This document shows positions 1 to 7,777 of a stretch of 21,602 bases of DNA, one piece after another (within the stretch, counting starts at the first letter, position 1; each line of letters starts with the position of its first letter). Below the pieces are notes generated by a model. The model was not told the DNA's origin. It did no database searches and worked only from the letters and a program-made list of their open reading frames with translations. The DNA comes from CAYUWG01 sp964448285. Lineage in GTDB: Bacteria > Bacteroidota > Ignavibacteria > SZUA-365. The stretch lies in the NCBI GenBank assembly GCA_964448285.1, contig CAYUWG010000062.1:1-21602 (forward strand). The letters run 5' to 3'. A program made the position numbers and the translations under genes.

Positions 1-1067
1 CGACTCACGGTGTGCTACGGCTCGTCCTCGTCTTAGATGGAGAGATGATCCTCAAGGTCGTTCCGGTTATTGGATACCTCCATCGATGCTTCGAGAAACA
101 TGCCGAAGCGATGACCTATCCGCAGGTGATTCCATATACAGACCGCATGGATTATCTCGCTTCGATGAACAACAACCATGGCTACGCCATCGCAATGGAA
201 AGAATGCTCGGCATTGAACTTCCCGAGCGCGTCGAATACATCCGGCTTATCATGGCGGAGTTGCAGCGTATCGCCTCGCACTTGATTGCGATCGGAACGT
301 TCGGGATGGACATCGGCGCGTTCACACCGTTCCTCTATTGCTTCCGCGATCGCGAAGCGATTCTCGACATCTTCGAACGGACGTGCGGTGCGCGTCTTCT
401 GTACAACTACATCTGGGTGGGCGGTCTTTCCCACGACGTGTATAACGGCTTCGAACGGGATGTCGCCGATTTCGTGAAAATGTTCCGACCGAACATCAAA
501 GAGCTGAACGATCTCCTGACGTACAACAAAATTTTCGTCGAACGCACCGCAAACGTCGGCATCCTTCCGGCTGATGTTGCGATCAACTATGGATGCACAG
601 GACCGATGCTGCGCGGCTCCGGAGTGGAGTTCGACATCAGAAAGAACGACCCGTATTGCATCTATGACCGATTCGAATGGGACGTCGTCGTCGGTAAGGG
701 AGAAGTCGGAACGACGGGGGACTGCTGGGACAGGCACATCGTTCGCGTCCGCGAGATGGAGCAAAGTTGTAACATCATCGAACAGGCGCTTGCATCGTTT
801 CCCGAAGGAGATATAACGTCTGCACTGCCGAAGCGCATCCGTCCGGCGAAAGGTGCGGAAGTCTATGCACGAGTCGAAAATCCGCGCGGCGAGCTTGGCT
901 ACTACGTCGTCAGCGATGGAACGACCAATCCGACTCGCGTGAAGGTTCGCGCACCCTCGTTCGTGAACCTCAGTGTCATCGATGAAATATCTCGCGGACA
1001 ATTGATAGCAGACCTTATCGCAATTTTGGGAAGCATCGATATCGTACTCGGTGAAGTGGATCGTTAA
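1..1067 (+). CDS. nuoD: NADH-quinone oxidoreductase subunit D, 5'-truncated by window edge
   Basis: This is the 49-kDa subunit of complex I. With NuoB it forms the quinone-binding pocket at the end of the peripheral arm on the cytoplasmic membrane. The frame is open from the first base: bases 3-11 read T-H-G, the end of the conserved STHG loop whose His contacts quinone, so the true start lies upstream. A downstream GTG at base 12 is internal. RMDYL (bases 144-158) carries the quinone-site Tyr. Other family blocks are ELQRIASHL, RGELGYYVVSDG, KVRAPSFVNL and the terminal GEVDR. The stretch between the helical domain and RGELGYY is shorter than in Thermus Nqo4, lacking an evident MEAVIYHFK-like segment. 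It is separate from NuoC as far as visible. nuoH follows after 11 bp, with no nuoE, nuoF or nuoG between. Confidence 0.97.
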   Translation, partial: THGVLRLVLVLDGEMILKVVPVIGYLHRCFEKHAEAMTYPQVIPYTDRMDYLASMNNNHGYAIAMERMLGIELPERVEYIRLIMAELQRIASHLIAIGTFGMDIGAFTPFLYCFRDREAILDIFERTCGARLLYNYIWVGGLSHDVYNGFERDVADFVKMFRPNIKELNDLLTYNKIFVERTANVGILPADVAINYGCTGPMLRGSGVEFDIRKNDPYCIYDRFEWDVVVGKGEVGTTGDCWDRHIVRVREMEQSCNIIEQALASFPEGDITSALPKRIRPAKGAEVYARVENPRGELGYYVVSDGTTNPTRVKVRAPSFVNLSVIDEISRGQLIADLIAILGSIDIVLGEVDR

Positions 1068-1078
1068 CGGATAACTCT

Positions 1079-2188
1079 ATGCAAGACTTGATAACGAATC
1101 TCCTTGGTGAAAATCTTCTCGCACTTGTGCTCTACTGCTCATTGCCGTTGCTTTTCATTCTCGTGTATGCGCTGCTTGCCATTCTCGGTGAAGTAAAAAT
1201 TTCGGCCTGGATGCAGGACCGTTTGGGGCCGATGCGAACAGGTCCCTGGGGCGTACTGCAGCCGCTTGCGGATGTCGTCAAGCTTTTACAGAAGGAAGAC
1301 ACGACGCCTTCCGGTGTCGATAAGATCATGTACAATATCGCGCCATACATCTCGTTCTTTGGCGCATATGCAGCCTTCGCGGCAATCCCGTTCAGCAGCA
1401 TGTATGTCGGTGCGAATCTCAATCTCGGTTTGTTCTACGTCTTGGCAATCGGCTCTCTCGGCGTAATCGGGATCATCATGGCAGGGTGGTCATCGAACAA
1501 CAAGTATTCGCTCTACGGCGCGATGCGATCCGTCGCTCAGATCGTCAGTTATGAAGTTCCGGCCGCAATGGCTCTGCTGATCATCGTGTTGTATGTCGGC
1601 ACGCTGAATATTCAGGATATCGTCAACGCTCAAGTTGGTCCATTCTGGAATTGGTTCGTTTTCGGCGGGCCGAAAAGTACCGTGACGCTTTCCGATGGCG
1701 CGACGCTCGCAGGAACCTGGTCGAACCTCGTGTTCCTGCCGTTCTTCGCCGCTGCCTTCGTCATGTACTACATATCCGGTCTCGCGGAAACGAACCGCAC
1801 GCCGTTTGACATTCCGGAAGCGGAGTCCGAACTCGTCGCCGGATATCACACAGAGTACAGCGGGATGAAGTTTGCGATGTTCTTCATGGCCGAGTATGCG
1901 AACATGTTTCTCGTTTCAGCGGTCACGGCGCTCGTCTTTTTCGGCGGATGGCAAAGCCCGTTCGGACGGACGCTCGGCGACGTTCTCGATGTACAATGGC
2001 TCGGTGCAGTTGAGCAGTTTCTGTGGTTCACACTGAAAGGATTGTTCTTCGTCTTCGTCATGTATTGGCTTCGCTGGACGCTGCCGCGTATTCGCGTCGA
2101 TCAGCTCATGTACATGTGCTGGAAGGTGTTGATTCCGATGTCATTTGGCATTGCGATCATCGTCGGTTTCCTCGTGGTGGTGATGTAA
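1079..2188 (+). CDS. nuoH: NADH-quinone oxidoreductase subunit H
   Basis: NuoH (ND1) is the membrane subunit that joins the peripheral arm to the proton-pumping arm and forms the quinone-access channel. The protein is 369 aa, with about eight hydrophobic helices. Diagnostic blocks are EVKISAWMQDRLGPMRTGP and LQPLADVVKLLQKED near the N-terminus, YSLYGAMRSVAQIVSYEVP in the middle, and the acidic loop ETNRTPFDIPEAESELVAGY that lines the quinone channel. The ATG at 1079 is the first start after the nuoD stop and gives the normal N-terminus. The Shine-Dalgarno is weak, so coupling to nuoD translation is likely. nuoI follows after 13 bp. Confidence 0.97.
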   Translation: MQDLITNLLGENLLALVLYCSLPLLFILVYALLAILGEVKISAWMQDRLGPMRTGPWGVLQPLADVVKLLQKEDTTPSGVDKIMYNIAPYISFFGAYAAFAAIPFSSMYVGANLNLGLFYVLAIGSLGVIGIIMAGWSSNNKYSLYGAMRSVAQIVSYEVPAAMALLIIVLYVGTLNIQDIVNAQVGPFWNWFVFGGPKSTVTLSDGATLAGTWSNLVFLPFFAAAFVMYYISGLAETNRTPFDIPEAESELVAGYHTEYSGMKFAMFFMAEYANMFLVSAVTALVFFGGWQSPFGRTLGDVLDVQWLGAVEQFLWFTLKGLFFVFVMYWLRWTLPRIRVDQLMYMCWKVLIPMSFGIAIIVGFLVVVM

Positions 2189-2201
2189 GAAAAGGATTTC
2201 C

Positions 2202-2828
2202 ATGAGTGAGTACATCCAACATATCGTTCAGGCATTTACGACCGTCGCAATCGGCATGAAGATCACGCTGAAGCATCTTTTCAAACCGAAGGTGACGATC
2301 CAGTATCCCTCCGTGAAGCGTGACCTCCCGGAGCGAGTCCGCAACCGGCTCTATGTCAACATGGATGACTGCATCGGTTGCGACCAGTGCGCGCGTGCCT
2401 GTCCCGTCAACTGCATCACCATCGAAACTATAAAAGCCCTGCCAACCGACGATTTAGGAACGACATCGACGGGGAACAAGAAGCGCCTCTGGGTTCCGGT
2501 CTTCGATATCGACATCGCGAAATGCTGCTACTGCGCACTATGCGTTTATCCTTGCCCGACGGAGTGCATCTTCATGACCGACGTCTTCGAGTTCTCCGAA
2601 TACAAGCGTGAGAATCTGGTTTATAAGTTTGCCACGATGACGCCGGAAGAAATTGCGGCGAAGCGCCTGGAAGCCGAGGAATTTCAACGGGCCGAAGAGG
2701 CGAAAAAAGCAGCCGCAGCCGAAGCAAAGAAGAAAGCCGCAGAAACAGCCGCGAAAAAGGCTGCCGAAGAAAAAACCGAAGCGGCACAATCACCTGACAA
2801 GCAAAAGGAAACACCATCGGAGCAATGA
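2202..2828 (+). CDS. nuoI: NADH-quinone oxidoreductase subunit I with charged Ala/Lys/Glu tail
   Basis: NuoI carries two [4Fe-4S] clusters (N6a, N6b) that pass electrons towards N2 and quinone. The 208-aa protein has two ferredoxin motifs: C57-x2-C60-x2-C63-x3-C67-P with a further C71, and C108-x2-C111-x2-C114-x3-C118-P with a further C122. An N-terminal amphipathic stretch (residues 1-30) would sit on the membrane. After about residue 147 comes a low-complexity tail rich in Ala, Lys and Glu that looks like a charged helix or coiled coil ending in a disordered segment. The core family is about 150-180 aa, so this tail is an extension. AAGGA at 2192-2196 precedes the ATG. The stop at 2826-2828 is one base from the nuoJ ATG. 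Confidence 0.96.
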   Translation: MSEYIQHIVQAFTTVAIGMKITLKHLFKPKVTIQYPSVKRDLPERVRNRLYVNMDDCIGCDQCARACPVNCITIETIKALPTDDLGTTSTGNKKRLWVPVFDIDIAKCCYCALCVYPCPTECIFMTDVFEFSEYKRENLVYKFATMTPEEIAAKRLEAEEFQRAEEAKKAAAAEAKKKAAETAAKKAAEEKTEAAQSPDKQKETPSEQ

Positions 2829-2829
2829 G

Positions 2830-3345
2830 ATGACTTACTACGACGCGCTCTTTTACGTCTTTGCTCTCATGACTGTCGTGTCCGCAGTCGTGGTCGTGTT
2901 TTCACCGAACGTGATTCGCGCCGCGTTTGCGTTGATGTTCACGTTTCTTGGCGTGGCGGGTTTGTACGTCCTACTTCTCGCGGACTTCATCGCTATCGCG
3001 CAGGTGCTCATCTATGTCGGGGGCATACTCGTGTTGCTCATCTTCGGAGTCATGCTCACGCAACGCGTGACACGGGCCGACCTTGCGGTGGAAAGCGCAG
3101 GAGGAATTCCGGCAACGATCACCGTTGGAGTGTTGCTTGGAACATTGCTGCTTCTCCTTACGCGCGCAACGTGGATCCTTCGCGAACCACCCGCCGATAT
3201 CGAAGGAACGACATCCGCAATCGGGACGGGTCTCCTGACGACGTTTCTCCTGCCCTTCGAAGTTGCGGGCTTTCTGTTGCTGGTCGCGGTTATGGGCGCT
3301 GCAATGATTGCCCGAAAATCACCAGCATCCGTGGAGGAACGATGA
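2830..3345 (+). CDS. nuoJ: NADH-quinone oxidoreductase subunit J
   Basis: NuoJ (ND6) is a membrane-arm subunit whose third helix links quinone chemistry to the proton channels. From ATG 2830 the protein is 171 aa with five hydrophobic helices at roughly residues 5-25, 29-50, 54-76, 92-112 and 136-160. The conserved TM3 block QVLIYVGGILVLLIFGVML is present. The frame is open further upstream (to 2653), but that part is an out-of-frame reading of the nuoI tail. ATG 2830 begins MTYYDALFYVFA, the normal NuoJ N-terminus, one base after the nuoI stop. The gene ends in a 4-bp ATGA overlap with nuoK, which implies translational coupling. Confidence 0.95.
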   Translation: MTYYDALFYVFALMTVVSAVVVVFSPNVIRAAFALMFTFLGVAGLYVLLLADFIAIAQVLIYVGGILVLLIFGVMLTQRVTRADLAVESAGGIPATITVGVLLGTLLLLLTRATWILREPPADIEGTTSAIGTGLLTTFLLPFEVAGFLLLVAVMGAAMIARKSPASVEER

Positions 3346-3650
3346 CCGTCGGCCTGACACATTTCCTCGTTGTCTCAGCAATTCTTTTCTCACTCGGAAT
3401 TCTCGCAGTCGCGACGAGAAAGAACGCCGTTCTCATGCTCATGGGTATCGAACTGATCCTCAACTCGGCTAACGTCAACCTCATCGCTTTTTCGCGTTAC
3501 AATGGTTTGAACATCGACGGGCATCTCGCGGCAATCTTCGTCATCGTTCTTGCGGCGGCTGAAGCGGCCGTTGCGCTCGCCATCGTACTTCACATCTACC
3601 GCCAGCACAATACCGTGCAAGCGGATCGTATCAGTAAGCTCAAAGAGTAA
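3342..3650 (+). CDS. nuoK: NADH-quinone oxidoreductase subunit K
   Basis: NuoK (ND4L) is a small three-helix subunit that forms part of a proton half-channel with NuoJ and NuoN. From ATG 3342 the protein is 102 aa, the usual size. The two membrane glutamates that matter for pumping are present: E37 in LMGIELILNSANVNLIAF and E74 in VLAAAEAAVALAI, equivalent to E36 and E72 of E. coli. GGAGG at 3333-3337, inside the end of nuoJ, serves as ribosome binding site. The ATG overlaps the nuoJ stop as ATGA. The open frame extends upstream to 3171, but that part is a shadow of nuoJ. The next gene is not nuoL but an OmpA-like gene, 15 bp downstream. Confidence 0.96.
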   Translation: MTVGLTHFLVVSAILFSLGILAVATRKNAVLMLMGIELILNSANVNLIAFSRYNGLNIDGHLAAIFVIVLAAAEAAVALAIVLHIYRQHNTVQADRISKLKE

Positions 3651-3665
3651 TTAATCGGAGGACTC

Positions 3666-5615
3666 ATGCGCACACGGATACCGGCAGTTTTTGCGATACT
3701 TTTCATCGCACTCATCTCTTCGCACGCACAGAAGATCAAATACACGTGGGACCCGAGCGGGAAGCTCGTGGTCGGCTTGAACGGCGGCGTGACGAAATAC
3801 TTCGGAGAGTTCACCGACCAGAACTACGGCTCCGTTATCGATGTGCGCATGAAGTATTTCATCATCCCGGAAGTTGCGGTTCAGGTGAACGGCGGTCTGG
3901 GAAACTACGTGTACAACAGACGATGGAAAGGCAAATTCGAATACGCATATATCCATCAATTCTATCGCGATCCGCGGCTCGGTGGATTGACTTCGGTTAC
4001 GGATATCGACTACTCCGACCCGGTATGGCGAAAGGAAGTTCTTGAAGTGGACAAACTCGCCTATGCCGAAGGCAGGGTAGTTATCAATCTGTTTCCGAGA
4101 ACGTTCTTCAATCCATACATATCAGCAGGCGCCGGCGTGATGCGCTTCACCAACTCGAACGTCGATCGCCGGCTCGAAGACGGTAAGCCTTTACTCAACG
4201 TCACGTTGGGGCACGAACCATTTGCAGTGCGTTATCAAGGCCAGGCGCTTACCGGTGTTTCCGACTTTGCCGAAAATCCAAACGTGAAGACGGTGATTCC
4301 CGTCGGGATTGGATTCGATATTCTCTTCAGTGAGGTGTTCGCGCTCAATGCCGATTTCTCTTACCGCTTTCTCGTTGGACACGGTAAAGATTTTATGGAT
4401 GGCTTCGGGCGAGAGGTGATCGAAAATCTTGGACGTCTCGACCCGGGGTATAAAGTCGGAAGCGAAGAAGCATCCGATAGCTGGGGCAGCGCGACGGTCG
4501 GAGTGCAAGTCTATCTCTTCGGGCAAAGCGATAAGGACGGCGACGGATTGTCCGACAGCGAAGAAGCGGAGATAGGGACCGACCCACTCAATCCGGATAC
4601 GGATGGTGACGGACTTTCAGATTATGAAGAACTCAAAATTCATAAAACCGATCCGCTTAAAACCGATACCGACGACGACCGGCTTTCCGATAGCGAAGAG
4701 CTTGCGAAGAAAACGAATCCGCTGCTTGCCGATACGGACGGCGACGGAATCATGGATGGGGATGAAATCTCACGCGGCACTGATCCTCTCAATCCGGATA
4801 CGGATGCCGATGGCCTTTCCGACGGAGACGAAATTCTCAAGCACAAAACGAATCCGCTCCGTGCGGACACCGATGGCGACGGCCTCTCCGACAGCGATGA
4901 AATCACGATTCATAAAACGGATCCGACGAAGCTGGACTCCGACGGGGACGGCTTGACCGATAAGGAAGAGCTTGCCCGAAAGACAAACCCGATGAAGGCC
5001 GATTCGGACGACGACGGTCTGCTCGACGGCGAAGAAGTGAATACGTACAAGACCGATCCGTTGGTGAGTGACACCGATGGAGACGGTCTCTCCGATGGAG
5101 ATGAAATCAAGAAAACCGGAACGAATCCAACGTCGGTTGACACCGACGGAGACGGTTTCAACGACAACGTCGATAAATGTCCGACACAAGCTGAGACGAT
5201 GAACGGCTACCGCGATGACGACGGATGTCCCGATGAAGCACCGCCGCCGGAACCGCCGATCAAGAAAGGCGAGAAGATCATCCTTGAGAACGTCGAGTTC
5301 GAAACCGGCAAAGCCGATCTCAAACCGGGCACGTTCGAATCGCTTGAGAAGGCCGTGAAGACGATGCAGGACTATCCGAACATGATCGTGGAAATCAGCG
5401 GTCACACCGATAACAAGGGCAAGGCGAAGATGAACCTCGAACTTTCGCTCGCGCGTGCGCAGTCCGTCAAACAATACCTTGTGAACAGAGGCATCGAAGA
5501 GTTTCGCATCAAGACACGCGGCTATGGAATGACGCAGCCTGTTTCCACGAACAAGACGGAAGAAGGCCGCGCGAAGAATCGCCGCATCGAATTCAAAGTG
5601 CTCAGCACCGAATAA
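3666..5615 (+). CDS. Secreted outer-membrane protein: beta-barrel-like N-terminus, nine TSP3 repeats, OmpA C-terminal domain
   Basis: The 649-aa product has a signal peptide (residues 1-22, basic start, hydrophobic core, ending SSHAQ) without a lipobox Cys. Residues 23-288 are rich in aromatic and alternating hydrophobic residues (GLNGGVTKYFGEF, NPYISAGAGV, GVQVYLFG), as in outer-membrane beta-barrels. Residues 289-491 are nine thrombospondin type 3-like calcium-binding repeats (DxDGDGLSD..E), followed by a closing unit with two Cys (NVDKCP and DDDGCPDE, residues 492-524) and a proline linker. Residues 533-649 form an OmpA-like peptidoglycan-binding domain with GHTDNKG (D582), LSLARAQ (R597) and TEEGRAKNRRIEF. 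It likely anchors the outer membrane to the cell wall. GGAGG at 3657-3661 precedes the ATG, and nuoL starts 2 bp after the stop. The position inside a complex I operon is odd, and a direct role in respiration is not implied by the sequence. Confidence 0.92.
   Translation: MRTRIPAVFAILFIALISSHAQKIKYTWDPSGKLVVGLNGGVTKYFGEFTDQNYGSVIDVRMKYFIIPEVAVQVNGGLGNYVYNRRWKGKFEYAYIHQFYRDPRLGGLTSVTDIDYSDPVWRKEVLEVDKLAYAEGRVVINLFPRTFFNPYISAGAGVMRFTNSNVDRRLEDGKPLLNVTLGHEPFAVRYQGQALTGVSDFAENPNVKTVIPVGIGFDILFSEVFALNADFSYRFLVGHGKDFMDGFGREVIENLGRLDPGYKVGSEEASDSWGSATVGVQVYLFGQSDKDGDGLSDSEEAEIGTDPLNPDTDGDGLSDYEELKIHKTDPLKTDTDDDRLSDSEELAKKTNPLLADTDGDGIMDGDEISRGTDPLNPDTDADGLSDGDEILKHKTNPLRADTDGDGLSDSDEITIHKTDPTKLDSDGDGLTDKEELARKTNPMKADSDDDGLLDGEEVNTYKTDPLVSDTDGDGLSDGDEIKKTGTNPTSVDTDGDGFNDNVDKCPTQAETMNGYRDDDGCPDEAPPPEPPIKKGEKIILENVEFETGKADLKPGTFESLEKAVKTMQDYPNMIVEISGHTDNKGKAKMNLELSLARAQSVKQYLVNRGIEEFRIKTRGYGMTQPVSTNKTEEGRAKNRRIEFKVLSTE
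4530..5138 (+). repeat. Nine tandem 66/69-bp repeats encoding TSP3 calcium-binding units
   Basis: Nine in-frame units begin with D-x-D-x-D-x-L/I and follow the lengths 22, 23, 22, 22, 23, 23, 22, 23, 23 residues. Each has the form DTDGDGLSDxxEhxxxxTDPLxx, with TDP or TNP near the end. Units 2, 5, 6, 8 and 9 have one extra residue before the TDP/TNP. Unit 3 has DTDDDRLSD and unit 5 DTDADGLSD, so the central Gly is not invariant. Similar codons recur, making this stretch prone to slippage or collapse in assembly. It is part of the coding sequence, not an intergenic array. Confidence 0.93.
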
Positions 5616-5617
5616 CC

Positions 5618-7744
5618 ATGACACCAGACACCCTGCTTACACTCGCTTTGTGGATTCTCTTTCTCCCGCTCGGAGGATTTCTCCTGTTGCTTGCGTTTCG
5701 TTCGAAACTCCCGCGCCAGGGGGATGTGATCGAGACTGCCATACTCGGCATTGCTCTCGTGCTCTCAATCGTCGTGATGATCGGAGTCCTCAATCTGCAT
5801 GCTGAGCCGATCCCGGGTTTCAACAGCGCGCCGATACAAGCGAATCTCACCTGGGTGGATTTCCATTCGACCGTGAATGTCTTTGGCGCTGAGGTCCCGC
5901 TTAAGATCGAACTCGGAATCTTACTCGATAACATTTCGGCAATTATGCTTGTCGTGGTGACGATCGTGAGTTTCCTCGTTCATCTGTTTTCCATCGGCTA
6001 CATGCACGGTGATGCGAAGTACAGCAGATACTTCGCGTATCTCGGCCTGTTTACATTCTCAATGTTGGGCATCGTGTTGACGAACAACATCTTCATGATG
6101 TATGTGTTCTGGGAATTAGTCGGCGTCAGTTCGTATTTGCTCATCGGCTTCTGGTACGAAAAGCCCGGCCCCGCGTACGCGTCGAAGAAAGCGTTCATCG
6201 TCAACCGCATCGGCGACATCGGCATGTGGACGGGCATCATGGTGCTGTTCACGTCCTACGGTACGTTCCGCTTCGATGAAATCTTCCAGCACATTTCCCT
6301 TGGGCATCTCCCTTACAATTCGTCCGAGTGGATGACCGCGGCGGGCGTTTTGATTTTCCTCGGTGCGATCGGCAAGAGCGCGCAGTTCCCGCTGCAAACG
6401 TGGCTTCCCGACGCGATGGAAGGGCCGACTCCAGTGAGCGCATTGATCCATGCAGCGACAATGGTTGCAGCCGGTGTCTATCTCGTTGCGCGCGTGTTCC
6501 CGCTGATGACCGGTGAAGCCCTCTTCGTCGTCGCGATCATCGGAACGATCACCGCCTTTCTCGCCGCGACGATCGCGCTCGTTCAGAACGACATTAAGAA
6601 GGTGCTCGCGTACTCGACGGTGAGCCAGCTTGGTTACATGATTCTCGCGCTCGGAGTCGGCGCGTACTCGGCGGCAGTGTTTCATCTCGTAACGCACGCC
6701 ATGTTCAAAGCATGTCTCTTTCTCGGCAGCGGCGCTGTGATACACGCGATGCATCACAGCCTCCACCACCTGCACGATCACGAGACCGATCCGCAGGATT
6801 TGCGCTCCATGGGTGGGCTAAAAGCGAAGATGCCCGTGACGTACCTGACTTTCCTCGTTGCGACACTCGCGATTTCGGGAGTGCCGCTGTTTTCCGGCTT
6901 TCTCAGCAAAGACGAAATCCTTGCCGGTGCGTGGGCTTTCGGAGGCTTGCATGGAGGTCTTGCGCTTGCGATTCCGTACATCGGATTTGCCGTCGCCGCG
7001 ATGACCGCCTTCTACATGTTCCGGCTCGTGTTTCTCGTCTTCCATGGCGAACCACGTCGCACGGATATCCATGAACACGTCCATGAAGTGTCGATGGTGA
7101 TGAAGCTCCCGCTCATTATTCTTTCGACGTTGAGCGTTTGGGTGTTCTTCTCGTTCAATCCGTTCGGAGGGGCATCCGGTTGGTTCATGCAGAACGTCAC
7201 GATACCGACATCCGTCACCGGCGCCTTGTGGTATCCATTTGCCGCGGGCATCGACGGCGCACAAAAGGCTCTCGAAGAGGCGGTTCATCACGCACACGGT
7301 TCAGCGATGATCACGTCGATGATCGTTGCGGCATTGGGGATCGGGTTGGCTTTCCTGTTTTACATCCGCAGGGCCGTCAATGTGGATGCTCTGGAAATGA
7401 AACTGAAACCGGCGCACACGTTCCTCACGAAGAAATGGTTCTTCGATGAAATCTATGAGCAGTGGGTCGTCGTGCCGTTCGTCCTCTTCATCACGCGCAT
7501 CATGAATTGGTTCGACCAAACGATCATCGATGGCGCAGTGAATGGCACAGCTTCCATCACGAAGCTGCAATCGAAGCTCAGCGGTCTCTTCGACAAATGG
7601 ATCGTCGATGGTCTCGTCAATCTTTCTGCGTTGTCGGTCGGAGTCGTCGGCGTTGCCTTGAAGAAAACCCAGACCGGACGCATTCAATCGTACATCACAT
7701 TCGCCATTCTCGGCGTGCTTCTTCTCTTCTATGTTTTTTATTGA
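5618..7744 (+). CDS. nuoL: NADH-quinone oxidoreductase subunit L
   Basis: NuoL (ND5) is the distal antiporter-like proton-pumping subunit, with a long lateral helix along the membrane arm. The product is 708 aa, longer than E. coli NuoL (about 613 aa). It has YVFWELVGVSSYLLIGFW with the channel Glu E166, and IGKSAQFPLQTWLPDAMEG with the channel Lys K253. Histidines cluster in the loop at about residues 380-390 (HAMHHSLHHLHDHE). The C-terminal 130 residues hold the segment KKWFFDEIYEQWVV and a final hydrophobic helix typical of the lateral-helix anchor. The ATG lies 2 bp after the OmpA-gene stop without a clear Shine-Dalgarno, so it probably depends on translation of that gene. Confidence 0.96.
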   Translation: MTPDTLLTLALWILFLPLGGFLLLLAFRSKLPRQGDVIETAILGIALVLSIVVMIGVLNLHAEPIPGFNSAPIQANLTWVDFHSTVNVFGAEVPLKIELGILLDNISAIMLVVVTIVSFLVHLFSIGYMHGDAKYSRYFAYLGLFTFSMLGIVLTNNIFMMYVFWELVGVSSYLLIGFWYEKPGPAYASKKAFIVNRIGDIGMWTGIMVLFTSYGTFRFDEIFQHISLGHLPYNSSEWMTAAGVLIFLGAIGKSAQFPLQTWLPDAMEGPTPVSALIHAATMVAAGVYLVARVFPLMTGEALFVVAIIGTITAFLAATIALVQNDIKKVLAYSTVSQLGYMILALGVGAYSAAVFHLVTHAMFKACLFLGSGAVIHAMHHSLHHLHDHETDPQDLRSMGGLKAKMPVTYLTFLVATLAISGVPLFSGFLSKDEILAGAWAFGGLHGGLALAIPYIGFAVAAMTAFYMFRLVFLVFHGEPRRTDIHEHVHEVSMVMKLPLIILSTLSVWVFFSFNPFGGASGWFMQNVTIPTSVTGALWYPFAAGIDGAQKALEEAVHHAHGSAMITSMIVAALGIGLAFLFYIRRAVNVDALEMKLKPAHTFLTKKWFFDEIYEQWVVVPFVLFITRIMNWFDQTIIDGAVNGTASITKLQSKLSGLFDKWIVDGLVNLSALSVGVVGVALKKTQTGRIQSYITFAILGVLLLFYVFY

Positions 7745-7777
7745 TTCGCATTCAATCCAGCTCAGAGCGGAGTTCAA

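Noticed and set aside
2653..2829. 59-codon N-terminal extension of the nuoJ reading frame
   Set aside because: It overlaps the nuoI tail out of frame, is Lys/Arg rich, and the normal NuoJ N-terminus begins at ATG 2830.
4530..5138. Regular 66/69-bp repeats that could be taken for a CRISPR-like or satellite array
   Set aside because: The repeats are in frame within an intact gene, encode a known calcium-binding unit, and have no spacers.
4770..5624. Minus-strand open frame (284 codons) opposite the TSP3/OmpA region
   Set aside because: It is a mirror of the repetitive coding strand. Its apparent repeats derive from the TSP3 units, and it has no ribosome binding site or family motif.
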